DNA of 64,000 bases from Streptomyces sp. DG2A-72. GTDB lineage: Bacteria; Actinomycetota; Actinomycetes; Streptomycetales; Streptomycetaceae. Numbering within the stretch: the first letter of the stretch is position 1; every line of letters starts with the position of its first letter. Positions 46,802 through 55,533 of this stretch are shown piece after piece. Under the pieces are notes generated by a model that did no database searches, was not told the DNA's origin, and saw only the letters and a program-made list of their open reading frames with translations. Location: NCBI RefSeq assembly GCF_030499575.1, contig NZ_JASTLC010000001.1, positions 9,200,001-9,264,000 of the forward strand. The letters are read 5' to 3'. The translations under genes and the position numbers were made by a program.

Positions 46802-48217
46802 ATGGAATTCCATCTGGTCGAGGAGGAGCCGGCGCGGGGCGGTGCACGGCTGGAAGCCCTGGCCCCGGAACCCCTGCTGACACGGGACTACGAGACCCGG
46901 CCCGCGCTCGTCTACGAACGGCTGCGCGAACGCCACGGCCCGGTCGCCCCGGTCGACCTGCTGGGCGTGCCCGCATGGCTGGTGCTGGGCTACCGCGAGT
47001 CGCTCCAGGTGCTGCACGACGACGCCGGCTGGCCGAAGGGCCTGGAGAACTGGCGGGCCCGGTCGGAGGGCCGGGTGCCCGCGGACTGGCCGCTGGCGCC
47101 CTCCCTCGAGGTCAACCACGTGCTGATCCAGGGCGGCTCGGGGCACCGCCGGCTGCGCAGCGCCTGGGACGGCGCCCTGCGGCCGTTCCAGGACCCGCGC
47201 CAACCGCAGGCCAAGCGGCTGAAGGCGGCCGTCACGACCTACGCCGACGAGCTGATCACCCTGCTCGGACAGGGCGGCGGCACGGGCCTGGCCGACCTGT
47301 CGGCGCAGTTCTCCCGCCCGCTGCCGCTGATGGCGGCGAGTCATCTGCTCGGCTTCCCCGGCTCGCAGGGCGACGACGCCCTGATGGACATGTGGCGGGT
47401 GCTGGACGCGGGCCCGGACGCCGAACCCGCCCTGGCCCGGCTGCTGCGGACGCTCACCGAACTGGCCGCCGCCAAGCGGGAGCAACGGGGCGACGACTTC
47501 CCCTCCCTGCTGCTGGCCGCCGACCCGGACCTCTCGGTCGACGAGCTCGCCCGCGAGCTGTTCATGCTGCTCGGCATGACCTCCGACCACGTCGGCATCC
47601 TCATCTCCAACACCGTCGTCGAGGTGATCTCCGGAGAACGCGAGGGAGGAGTGCGCGCCGTCCTGTCCGCAGGGATGATCCGGGAGACCATGAACCGGGT
47701 GGTCATGCGCAAGCCGCCGCTGGTCAACTTCGTGCCGAGGTTCGCGGCCGCGGACACCCGGCTCGGGAACTACACCATCCACGCCGGTGACCCCGTGTGG
47801 GTCTCCTCCGCCGCCGCGCACGCCGACCCCGTGTTCGCCGGACAGACGGCACCGGGCTCCTCCACCATCAGCAGCCGCGCGCATCTGTCCTGGGGAGCGG
47901 GCCCGCGCCAGTGCCCGGCCCGTGAGCTGGCGTCGACGATCGCGGCGGCGGGCGTGAGCCGCGTCTTCGAACGCTTCGCCCACCTGGAGCTGGCGCTGCC
48001 GGTCGACCAACTGCCATGGCGCTCCTCGCCGTTCATGCGAGGGCTGCGCTCGCTGCCCGTGCGCTACGAACTCGCTGAGCAGGCACCGCCGCGTTATGTG
48101 CCGGCGGCGGTGACTCCGGAGGCCGCGGCGCCCGAGGCGGACGTACCGGACCAGGCCACCCGTCGGCGGTCGTCGCTGTGGCGGTACCTGACGGGGCTGA
48201 TCCGCCCGGGCGGCTGA
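46802..48217 (+). CDS. Cytochrome P450, CYP157-like, without EXXR
   Basis: A 471-residue P450-like protein. The heme-binding segment is 'WGAGPRQCPAREL'. The oxygen-activation I-helix is poorly conserved ('LFMLLGMTSDHVGIL') and the K-helix reads 'IRETMNRVVMRKPPLVNF' with no EXXR. Loss of EXXR, the 'PPLVNF' sequence and the C-terminal extension fit the CYP157 family, usually the last gene of a Streptomyces conservon. No conservon partners (sensor, roadblock, GTPase) are adjacent, so it is an orphan. GGGGGCGGCAGCATC precedes ATG 46802. Confidence 0.85.
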   Translation: MEFHLVEEEPARGGARLEALAPEPLLTRDYETRPALVYERLRERHGPVAPVDLLGVPAWLVLGYRESLQVLHDDAGWPKGLENWRARSEGRVPADWPLAPSLEVNHVLIQGGSGHRRLRSAWDGALRPFQDPRQPQAKRLKAAVTTYADELITLLGQGGGTGLADLSAQFSRPLPLMAASHLLGFPGSQGDDALMDMWRVLDAGPDAEPALARLLRTLTELAAAKREQRGDDFPSLLLAADPDLSVDELARELFMLLGMTSDHVGILISNTVVEVISGEREGGVRAVLSAGMIRETMNRVVMRKPPLVNFVPRFAAADTRLGNYTIHAGDPVWVSSAAAHADPVFAGQTAPGSSTISSRAHLSWGAGPRQCPARELASTIAAAGVSRVFERFAHLELALPVDQLPWRSSPFMRGLRSLPVRYELAEQAPPRYVPAAVTPEAAAPEADVPDQATRRRSSLWRYLTGLIRPGG

Positions 48218-48223
48218 CGCCGG

Positions 48224-48470
48224 TCACGAGCCGGGCTGCACCTGCCCGCTCTGCCAGGCCCAGACGGCGATCTCCACCCGGTTCCGAGCGTTCAGCTTGA
48301 GCTGGATGCTGGACAGGTGGGTCTTGACCGTGGACAGGGACACATACAGTTCGGCGGCGATCTCGGCGTTGGCGCGGCCCAGGGCGACCAGGCGGACCAC
48401 GTCGAGCTCGCGGTCGGTGAGGGGTTCCGGCAGCGGCGCGGCGCGGGGCGGGGCGACCGCCCCCTGGGCC
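48224..48470 (-). pseudogene. LuxR-type response regulator, C-terminal fragment
   Basis: The minus strand encodes a complete LuxR helix-turn-helix domain ('LTDRELDVVRLVALGRANAE', 'AELYVSLSTVKTHLS') ending at 48224, but upstream residues are low-complexity and no receiver domain can be found. A full response regulator would need another 130-150 residues. It therefore looks like a remnant, although a stand-alone DNA-binding protein starting further upstream (to 48583) cannot be excluded. Confidence 0.6.
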
Positions 48471-48607
48471 GATCGGCCGATCCCCTGCCGCGGGCGCACG
48501 CCCCACCGTGATCGGTATGAAGGCCCTACGGCAGACCGCCCTGGCGTCACTCCCACCCGCGGCTGTTCAATGAACCTGCACACACGCCACCGGGAGAGGA
48601 GCCCTCA

Positions 48608-49246
48608 GTGTCACCAGCAGCCGCTCCGCCCGTCAGCGCGCGTATCCGGCAAATGCGTCTGGACCGCGGGATGAGTCTGCGGTCGCTGGCCCGGGAGATC
48701 GGGGTCTCGGCGAGCCTGGTGTCACAGATCGAGACGGGCAAGAGCCAGCCGTCCGTCAGCACGCTGTACGCGATCACGACAGCGCTCGGCATCTCCGTCG
48801 AGTCCCTCTTCGAGGCGCAGGAGTCCGTGCCGCGGATCGCGGCGGGCGCCGCCCCCGGCACCGTCCTGCACGCCCTCGCCGCCTTCGCCGCCGACCCTGG
48901 CCGGCGCATCGGCCCGCTGGTCACGCCGGGTGAGCGGGAGACGCTGGAGCTGGACTCGGGGGTCGTCTGGGAGCGTCTTGGCCATGTGCCGGGTACGGAT
49001 GTCGACTTCCTGCTGGTGACCTACCGGCCCGGTGGCTCCTCCTCCAGCTCCGGCGGTCTGATGCGGCACACGGGCACCGAGTACGGCTTTCTCACCTCGG
49101 GTGAACTCGTCCTCACCCTCGGTTTCGACGAGTACCCCCTGCGCCCCGGCGACGCGGTCTGCTTCGAGTCGACGACACCGCACCGCTACCGCAACGATGG
49201 AGAGGAACCAGCCGTCGGCGTATGGTGTGTGTTCAGTAACACTTGA
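48608..49246 (+). CDS. XRE-cupin transcription regulator
   Basis: A 212-residue regulator: N-terminal helix-turn-helix ('MSLRSLAREIGVSASLVSQI', 'SQPSVSTLYAITTALG') and C-terminal cupin ('TEYGFLTSGELVLTLGFDEY', 'CFESTTPHRYRN'). Such proteins control adjacent catabolic genes by binding a metabolite in the cupin. It heads the six-gene operon of the M24 protein, E1 subunits, amidohydrolase, bicupin and SDR. GGAGAGGAGCCCTCA precedes GTG 48608. Confidence 0.88.
   Translation: MSPAAAPPVSARIRQMRLDRGMSLRSLAREIGVSASLVSQIETGKSQPSVSTLYAITTALGISVESLFEAQESVPRIAAGAAPGTVLHALAAFAADPGRRIGPLVTPGERETLELDSGVVWERLGHVPGTDVDFLLVTYRPGGSSSSSGGLMRHTGTEYGFLTSGELVLTLGFDEYPLRPGDAVCFESTTPHRYRNDGEEPAVGVWCVFSNT
49229..49242. 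promoter_or_regulatory. Palindrome, possible regulator operator
   Basis: GTGTT (49229-49233) and AACAC (49238-49242) form a perfect inverted repeat around CAGT, spanning the regulator's stop codon. A TTGACA at 49243-49248 directly follows and could be a -35 element for the downstream genes. Its position between regulator and operon suits an operator. Confidence 0.35.
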
Positions 49247-49291
49247 CACTTCCGGCGGGTGGTCGTTCACTCCGAATCGGGGGTGGTCGCC

Positions 49292-50629
49292 ATGACGATC
49301 CGCACATTCGGACCCAATGCCGTCGACTGGGAAGAGCGCGTCGACCTGGACCGGCTGCGCAAGCAGCGCCTGGCCCGGCTGAACGAACAGCTGAACCGCT
49401 CCGAGCTGGGCGCGCTGCTCAGCTTCGACTTCGCCAACATCCGCTATATGACGGCCACGCACATCGGCACCTGGGCGATGGACAAGCTGATCCGCTTCGC
49501 TCTGCTGACCCGTGGCGGCGAGCCGGTCGTCTGGGACTTCGGCTCCGCCGCCCGCCACCACCAGCTCTACAACCCCTGGCTCGACTACAGCGACGGCAAG
49601 GGCGGCCCGCCCACCGGCGCCCGCGCCGGCATCTCCACCCTCCGCGGCGCCTTCCACCCGGACGCGGGCATAGCGGAGGACGTCGCCCGGAAGATCGCGG
49701 CCGAGCTGCGCGAGCACGGCCTGGCCCAGGAACCCCTCGGCATCGACGTCGCCGAGATGCCCATCCTCACCGCCCTGCGCGCCGAGGGCATCGACGTCGT
49801 CGACGGCCAGCAGGTCTTCCTGGAGGCCCGCCGCATCAAGACCGGCGACGAGATCTCCCTGCTCACCCAGGCCTGCGCGATGGTCGACGCGGCGTACGAG
49901 GAGCTGTACGGCTATCTGCGCCCCGGCGTGCGCGAGAACGAGTGCGTCGGCGTCGTCAGCAAGGTCCTGTACGACCTCGGCAGCGAGTACGTCGAAGGCG
50001 TCAACGCCATCTCCGGTGAACGCTGTTCACCGCACCCGCACGTCTACAGCGACCGCCTGATCCGCCCCGGCGACCCCGCCTTCTTCGACATCCTGCACAG
50101 CCACCTCGGCTACCGCACCTGCTACTACCGCACCTTCGCCGTCGGCAGCGCCTCCCGCGCCCAGCGCGACGCCTACGTCCGCTGCCGGGAGTACATGGAC
50201 GAGGCGATCTCCCTGGTCCGGCCGGGCGCCACCACCGCCGACATCGTCCAAGTGTGGCCGCGCGCCGAGGAGTTCGGCTTCGCGGACGAGACGGCGGCCT
50301 TCGCCCTCCAGTACGGCCATGGCGTGGGCCTGTCCATCTGGGAGAAGCCGATCTTCAGCCGTCTGGTCTCGCTCGACCACCCCGAAGTCCTCGAAGAGGG
50401 CATGGTGTTCGCGCTGGAGACGTACTGGCCCGCCGCCGACGGCTGGTCCGCCGCCCGGATCGAGGAGGAACTGGTCGTCACCGCCGACGGCTGCGAGGTC
50501 ATCACCAAGTTCCCGGCGGAGGAACTGCTGGTGGCGGGACGCAAGTACTGGACGGTGGGCGGCGAGCTGAACACGCGCCGTGAGGCGCAGTCCCACCTGA
50601 ACACGGGGACGGCCGATGGACGGCACTGA
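49292..50629 (+). CDS. Creatinase-like M24 family hydrolase
   Basis: A 445-residue pita-bread-fold protein with an N-terminal creatinase-like domain ('LGALLSFDFANIRYMTATH') and C-terminal M24 domain. Of the five usual metal ligands, the first Asp ('FFDILHSHLG'), His ('YGHGVGLSIW') and the two Glu ('FALETY', 'EEELVV') can be placed, but the second Asp is replaced in 'GYRTCYYRTFAVG'. This suggests a creatinase- or ectoine-hydrolase-like C-N hydrolase rather than an aminopeptidase. ATG 49292 is preferred to GTG 49259. Confidence 0.83.
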   Translation: MTIRTFGPNAVDWEERVDLDRLRKQRLARLNEQLNRSELGALLSFDFANIRYMTATHIGTWAMDKLIRFALLTRGGEPVVWDFGSAARHHQLYNPWLDYSDGKGGPPTGARAGISTLRGAFHPDAGIAEDVARKIAAELREHGLAQEPLGIDVAEMPILTALRAEGIDVVDGQQVFLEARRIKTGDEISLLTQACAMVDAAYEELYGYLRPGVRENECVGVVSKVLYDLGSEYVEGVNAISGERCSPHPHVYSDRLIRPGDPAFFDILHSHLGYRTCYYRTFAVGSASRAQRDAYVRCREYMDEAISLVRPGATTADIVQVWPRAEEFGFADETAAFALQYGHGVGLSIWEKPIFSRLVSLDHPEVLEEGMVFALETYWPAADGWSAARIEEELVVTADGCEVITKFPAEELLVAGRKYWTVGGELNTRREAQSHLNTGTADGRH

Positions 50630-51593
50630 ACTCCTCGCCCTGTACGAGCAGATGGCCGTCATCCGCCGTACGGAGAAGGCCGCCCACGACCTGTTCCTGC
50701 ACGGCCTGGTCAAGGGCACGACCCACCTCGCCGCCGGACACGAGGCGATCGCCGTCGGCGCGAGCGCTGCCCTGCGCGACGACGACTACGTGTTCGCCAC
50801 CTACCGCGGGCACCACCACGCCCTGGCACGCGGCGCCACCCCCGAGGAGTGCCTCGCCGAACTCATGAGCCGGGCCACCGGGCTGTGCAAGGCCAAGGGC
50901 GGCTCGATGCACCTCACCAAGGCGGCCACCGGCATGCTCGGCTCGTACGCCATCGTCGGCGCCCATCTGCCGATGGCGGCCGGCGCCGCATGGTCGGCCC
51001 GGTTGCGCGGTACCGACCAGATCGCGGTGGCCTTCTTCGGTGACGGCGCGACGAACATCGGTGCCTTCCACGAGGCCCTGAACCTGGCGGCCGTATGGAA
51101 GCTGCCGGTGCTGTTCGTGTGCGAGAACAACCTGTACATGGAGTACACGCCGATCGCCGACGTCACGGCGGTGGCACGCCCCGCCGCCGACCGGGCGCCC
51201 GCGTACGGCATCCCCGGCGAGGTCGTCGACGGCAATGACGTCGTCGCCGTCCAGGAGACGGTCGAGCCTCTAGCCAGGCGGGCCCGGGCCGGAGACGGGC
51301 CCGCCCTCATCGAGGCGCAGACCTACCGCCACTTCGGGCACAGCCGCGCCGACCCGGCGACCTACCGTCCAGCCGAGGAGGTCGAACGCTGGCTCAAGCA
51401 CGACCCGCTGGACCTGGCCCGCGGACGGCTCGTCGAGCTGGGGGTGGCGCCGGAGACGGTCACCGCGGCGGACGAGCGCGCACGGGATGTCGTAGAGAAG
51501 GCGGTCGAGGCGGCGAAGGCCGCTCCCGGGCCCGATCCGGGTGAGGCGCTGACCGATGTGTGGGCCGACGGAGGTGCCGCATGGCGGACGTGA
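50616..51593 (+). CDS. TPP-dependent dehydrogenase E1 alpha subunit
   Basis: A 325-residue alpha subunit of a 2-oxoacid or acetoin dehydrogenase. The TPP-binding motif is 'FFGDGATNIGAFHEALNLA' with 'CENN' after it; 'TYRGHHHALARG' and 'KAKGGSMHL' are family marks. It overlaps the M24 gene by 14 nt and the beta subunit gene by 13 nt. No E2 or E3 gene is in the window, so the complex may use subunits from elsewhere or the enzyme may act alone. Confidence 0.9.
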   Translation: MDGTELLALYEQMAVIRRTEKAAHDLFLHGLVKGTTHLAAGHEAIAVGASAALRDDDYVFATYRGHHHALARGATPEECLAELMSRATGLCKAKGGSMHLTKAATGMLGSYAIVGAHLPMAAGAAWSARLRGTDQIAVAFFGDGATNIGAFHEALNLAAVWKLPVLFVCENNLYMEYTPIADVTAVARPAADRAPAYGIPGEVVDGNDVVAVQETVEPLARRARAGDGPALIEAQTYRHFGHSRADPATYRPAEEVERWLKHDPLDLARGRLVELGVAPETVTAADERARDVVEKAVEAAKAAPGPDPGEALTDVWADGGAAWRT

Positions 51594-52591
51594 CAGCCGA
51601 ACGGGCCGTCGGCGCACGGGAGATCAGCTACCGGGAGGCGGTCGCCGAGGGCATCGCGCGGGAGATGCGGCGCGATCCGGCGGTGGTGTGCCTGGGCGAG
51701 GACATCGGTGAGGCCGGCGGGGTCTTCAAGACGACCGTCGGACTGCTGAAGGAGTTCGGCCCGGGGCGGGTGTGGGACACGCCCATCTCCGAACAGGCCA
51801 TCGTGGGCGCGGCGATGGGCGCCGCGATGACCGGGATGCGACCCGTCGCGGAGATCATGTTCTCCGACTTCCTGGCCTGCTGCTGGGACTACCTCGCCAA
51901 CGAGATACCCAAGGTCCGCTATATGACGGGCGGCCAGGTGACCGTGCCCCTCGTCGTGCGCACCGCCAACGGCGGCGGACTCGGCTTCGGCGCCCAGCAC
52001 TCCCAGGCCACCGAGAACTGGGCGCTCACGATCCCCGGGCTGAAGATCGCGGCACCGTCGACGCCCGCCGACGTGATCGGCATGATGGCGGCGGCGATCC
52101 GCAGTGACGACCCCGTCGTCTTCTTCGAGCACAAGGGCCTGCTGGCGAGCAAGGGGACGCCTGCGCCGCCCGGTCATGTGGTCGAGCTGGGGAGCGCGAG
52201 GGTCGTACGCGAAGGCGCCGACGTGACGCTCGTGGCGCTCGCCTCGATGGTGCCGGTGGCACTCCAGGCCGCCGAACTGCTGGCGTCGGAAGGCATCCAG
52301 GCGGAGGTCGTCGACCTGCGCTGCCTCGTCCCGCTCGATGTCACCACCGTCCTCGCCTCGCTCGCCCGGACCTCGCGGCTCGTGACGGTCGAGGAGAACC
52401 CGTACCAGGGCGGCTGGGGCGCCACCCTCGTGTCGGTCGTCGCCGACGAAGGATTCGGTCTGCTGGACGCGCCCGTGCGCCGGGTGGCGGGGGAGTGCGT
52501 TCCGCTGCCGTTCGCCGATGCGCTGGAGGAGCAGGTCATCCCCACCGTAGAGAAGGTCGTGGCGGCGGTCCGCAGCCTCGCCGCGTATTGA
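51581..52591 (+). CDS. TPP-dependent dehydrogenase E1 beta subunit
   Basis: A 336-residue beta subunit ('VVCLGEDIGEAGGVFKTT', 'DTPISEQAIVGAAMGAAM', 'ENPYQGGWGATL'), the partner of the alpha subunit just upstream. ATG 51581 lies 13 nt before the alpha stop. Together they form the decarboxylating component acting on a 2-oxoacid or acetoin-like substrate that the operon would produce. Confidence 0.9.
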   Translation: MADVTAERAVGAREISYREAVAEGIAREMRRDPAVVCLGEDIGEAGGVFKTTVGLLKEFGPGRVWDTPISEQAIVGAAMGAAMTGMRPVAEIMFSDFLACCWDYLANEIPKVRYMTGGQVTVPLVVRTANGGGLGFGAQHSQATENWALTIPGLKIAAPSTPADVIGMMAAAIRSDDPVVFFEHKGLLASKGTPAPPGHVVELGSARVVREGADVTLVALASMVPVALQAAELLASEGIQAEVVDLRCLVPLDVTTVLASLARTSRLVTVEENPYQGGWGATLVSVVADEGFGLLDAPVRRVAGECVPLPFADALEEQVIPTVEKVVAAVRSLAAY

Positions 52592-52613
52592 ACACCCCAT
52601 GGGAGGAAGCACG

Positions 52614-53966
52614 ATGACCAAGCGGACACTCCTGCGCGCCGGGCACGTCATCTCGATGGACCCCGGCATCGGAGAGCTGCCCAAGGGGGACGTCCTCATC
52701 GAGGACGGCCGGATCGCGGCGGTGCGGCCGGAGATCGACGCGGACGCCGAGATCCTCGACATGACCGGCCGTATCGTGATCCCCGGCTTCGTGGACACCC
52801 ACCGCCACACCTGGGAGGCGTCGATCCGGGGCGTCGCCCCCGACGCCACCCTGGACGACTACTTCGTCGACGTCCTCGACACCTTCGCACCGCTCTACAC
52901 CCCCGAGGACGTGTACGCCGCCAACCTCGCGGGATCGCTGGAGTGCCTGAACGCCGGCATCACGACCCTCGTCGACTGGTCGCACATCAACAACACGCCC
53001 GCCCACCCGGACGCCGCGATCCAGGCGCTCACGGAGACCGGCATCCGCGCCCAGTACGCGTACGGCAGCGCCAACACCTCGCTCGCCGACTACTGGTTCG
53101 ACAGCAAGATCGCGATGCCGGGCGACGACGTACGGCGGATCCGCAGCACCTACTTCGCCTCCGACGACAGTCTGCTCACCATGGCACTGGCCACCCGCGG
53201 CCCCGGCTTCTGCACCAACGACGTCGTCACCGCCGAGTGGGCCCTCGCCCGCGACCTCGGCATCCCTATCACCGTGCATGTGGCGATGGGCCGGCTGGCG
53301 GGCCGCTTCGGCATGGTCAAGCAGCTGCACGACCTGGGGCTCCTCGGCGCCGACACCACCTACGTCCACTGCTGCTACTTCAGCGAGGAGGAGTGGCAGC
53401 TGGTCGCCGACAGCGGCGGTACGGTCTCGATCGCGCCGCAGGTCGAGGAGCAGATGGGGCACGGGTGGCCGCCCGTGATGAAGGCCATCGAGCACGGGCT
53501 GCGGCCGTCCCTGAGCATCGACGTCGTCACCACCGTGCCCGGCGACATGTTCACCCAGATCCGCGCTGCCTTCGGCGCCGAGCGAGCCCGCGTCAACGCC
53601 GACTGCTGGAAGGCCAACCTCCCGGTGCCCGACAACATGTTGACGGCACGTCAGATGCTGGAGATCGCGACCCGCAACGGCGCCCATGTCGCGGGCGTCG
53701 AGGACCGCACCGGCTCCCTGACCCCCGGCAAGCGCGCCGACGTCGTCGCGATCGACGCCACCGCGCTGAACGTCGCCCCGGTGCACGACGCGGCGGCAGC
53801 GGTGACACTGTCGGCGGACGTCTCCAACGTCGACACGGTCATCGTCGACGGCGTGGTCCGCAAGCGCGACGGCCGGCTCGTGGCCGACGTCGACCGGGCC
53901 CGGCGACTGGTCCAGGAGTCCCGCGACCGGCTCCTGGCCGCCAAGGAGGCGAAGAGCGCGGCATGA
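52614..53966 (+). CDS. TRZ/ATZ-type amidohydrolase (cytosine-deaminase-like)
   Basis: A 450-residue metal-dependent amidohydrolase: 'GFVDTHRHTWEASIRG' (HxH), 'ITVHVAMG' and 'TYVHCCYF' with further His, 'LSIDVVTTVPGDMF' with the catalytic Asp. Relatives deaminate or hydrolyse guanine, 8-oxoguanine, hydroxyatrazine and similar rings. GGGAGGAAGC before ATG 52614 decides the start over ATG 52599. It likely opens or deaminates a heterocycle for the rest of the operon. Confidence 0.88.
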   Translation: MTKRTLLRAGHVISMDPGIGELPKGDVLIEDGRIAAVRPEIDADAEILDMTGRIVIPGFVDTHRHTWEASIRGVAPDATLDDYFVDVLDTFAPLYTPEDVYAANLAGSLECLNAGITTLVDWSHINNTPAHPDAAIQALTETGIRAQYAYGSANTSLADYWFDSKIAMPGDDVRRIRSTYFASDDSLLTMALATRGPGFCTNDVVTAEWALARDLGIPITVHVAMGRLAGRFGMVKQLHDLGLLGADTTYVHCCYFSEEEWQLVADSGGTVSIAPQVEEQMGHGWPPVMKAIEHGLRPSLSIDVVTTVPGDMFTQIRAAFGAERARVNADCWKANLPVPDNMLTARQMLEIATRNGAHVAGVEDRTGSLTPGKRADVVAIDATALNVAPVHDAAAAVTLSADVSNVDTVIVDGVVRKRDGRLVADVDRARRLVQESRDRLLAAKEAKSAA

Positions 53967-54838
53967 CCAAGCACCTGGTGCGCCGAGCCGCCGACGTCCC
54001 CGAGCCGCCGTACGACGAACTCGGCCATCGGCGGCGGACGTTGGTCGGTGAGGACGACGGCAGCGTGCACACCGGCTTCGGCCTCTGCGAGCTACGGCCG
54101 GACGGCCGGGTCGCCGCCCATGTGCACTCGTACGAAGAGAGCTTCCACGTGCTCGACGGGACCGTGATCCTCGATGTGCCCGAGGGGTCCTACCTCCTCG
54201 AAGAGGGCGACTACGGCCTCCTCCCGGCCGGCGTCCCGCACGCCTGGCGCGGCACCGGGGACACGGGCGGACGGTGGGCCGACATGCTCGCCCCGGTGCC
54301 GCGGGCCCGCTACGGGTACGACACCCAGGCGGTGCCCGCGCTGCAAGCGCGCGACCCCGTCCGTATCGACGTCCGTGATCCGCGCACCCGGTCGTTCGGG
54401 CACTTCGAGCCCGGGCAGATGGACCCGGGAAAGCAGTCCCAGGATCTGCTCGCGGTCTCGGCGAGCATGCGCACCGCGCTGCTCGTCTACAGCGGCATCA
54501 CCGTGAAGATGATGGTCGACAGCGACCTGGGCGCGGTCGCCTCGACGATGTTCATGGTGCAGTACGCGCCCGACGGCGTCGCGGGCAGCCACGACCACCC
54601 CTTCGAGGAGACCTATCTGATCCTGGAAGGCGTCGTGGACGCGACGTTCGACGGTTCGAGGTATCGGCTGGTGCCGGGCGACTGCGCCTGGGCGGGCGCC
54701 GGATGTGTGCACGGATTCGCCAACGCCGGTGCGGGACCCGTGCGTTGGCTGGAGACGCAGGCGCCGCAGCCGCCGGTGCGCCACTCCTACCGGTTCACGC
54801 GTGACTGGGACTATCTGAGGGAGGCCTTGGAATCATGA
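53963..54838 (+). CDS. Bicupin, ureidoglycine-aminohydrolase-like
   Basis: A 291-residue protein with two cupin domains. The first has 'VAAHVHSYEESFHVLDG' and the second 'AGSHDHPFEETYLILEG', each with the His/Glu metal-binding pattern. The arrangement is that of AllE-like (S)-ureidoglycine aminohydrolases of purine breakdown. Its exact substrate here is unknown. ATG 53963 overlaps the amidohydrolase stop and its own end overlaps the SDR start, so all three are coupled. Confidence 0.82.
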   Translation: MTKHLVRRAADVPEPPYDELGHRRRTLVGEDDGSVHTGFGLCELRPDGRVAAHVHSYEESFHVLDGTVILDVPEGSYLLEEGDYGLLPAGVPHAWRGTGDTGGRWADMLAPVPRARYGYDTQAVPALQARDPVRIDVRDPRTRSFGHFEPGQMDPGKQSQDLLAVSASMRTALLVYSGITVKMMVDSDLGAVASTMFMVQYAPDGVAGSHDHPFEETYLILEGVVDATFDGSRYRLVPGDCAWAGAGCVHGFANAGAGPVRWLETQAPQPPVRHSYRFTRDWDYLREALES

Positions 54839-55527
54839 ACAGCGTCCTCGTCGTCGGCGGTACGTCAGGCATCGGCCGCGAGTTCGCCCGGATGCGCGCG
54901 GAGCGCGGGGACGAGGTCGTGATCACCGGCCGCGACGCACACCGTTCCGACACGCTGGCCAAGGAGATCGGCGCGGCTCGCGGCCTCGCCCTGGACCTGT
55001 CGCGGCCGGGCGAGATCGCCGCGGCGCTGGCCGACGTCGGCCGCGTCGACCATCTGGTGCTCGCCGGGGTCACCCGCGACGACAACCTGGTGGACGAGTA
55101 CGACATCGATGCCGCACTGAACCTGGTCACGCTGAAGCTGGTCGGCTACACGGAGGTCGTGCACGTCCTGCGGACCCGGCTGCACGACGACAGCGCCATC
55201 GTGCTGTTCGGCGGACAGGCCAAGGAACGCCCCTACCCGGGGGCCACGACGGTGGCGTCCGTCAACGCCGGGATGACCGGCCTGATGCGTGCCCTCGCCG
55301 TCCAGCTCGCCCCCGTCCGCGTCAACACCGTCCATCCCGGAGTGGTGGGCGACAGCCCGTACTGGCTGGCCAAGCCGGAGAAGGTGCTGGCGGCCCTGCG
55401 CACCGAGACACCCACCGGACGGCTCGCCACGATGGCGGACGTGGCGGACGCGGTGGACTTCCTGCTGCGCAACCGGTCCGTCAACGCCGCGGAGTTGAGC
55501 GTGGACGGGGGCTGGCTGCTGGGCTGA
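54835..55527 (+). CDS. SDR-fold protein lacking catalytic Tyr-Lys
   Basis: A 230-residue Rossmann protein with intact NAD(P) motif 'VVGGTSGIGREFA' and C-terminal 'VDGGWLLG'. At the active site the usual Ser, YxxxK is absent: 'FGGQAKERPYPGATTVASVN' aligns with Gly for Ser, Val for Tyr and Asn for Lys. It probably binds a nucleotide but may not be a normal oxidoreductase. ATG 54835 overlaps the bicupin stop by 4 nt. It ends the operon 6 nt before a convergent gene. Confidence 0.8.
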   Translation: MNSVLVVGGTSGIGREFARMRAERGDEVVITGRDAHRSDTLAKEIGAARGLALDLSRPGEIAAALADVGRVDHLVLAGVTRDDNLVDEYDIDAALNLVTLKLVGYTEVVHVLRTRLHDDSAIVLFGGQAKERPYPGATTVASVNAGMTGLMRALAVQLAPVRVNTVHPGVVGDSPYWLAKPEKVLAALRTETPTGRLATMADVADAVDFLLRNRSVNAAELSVDGGWLLG

Positions 55528-55533
55528 GCCTGT

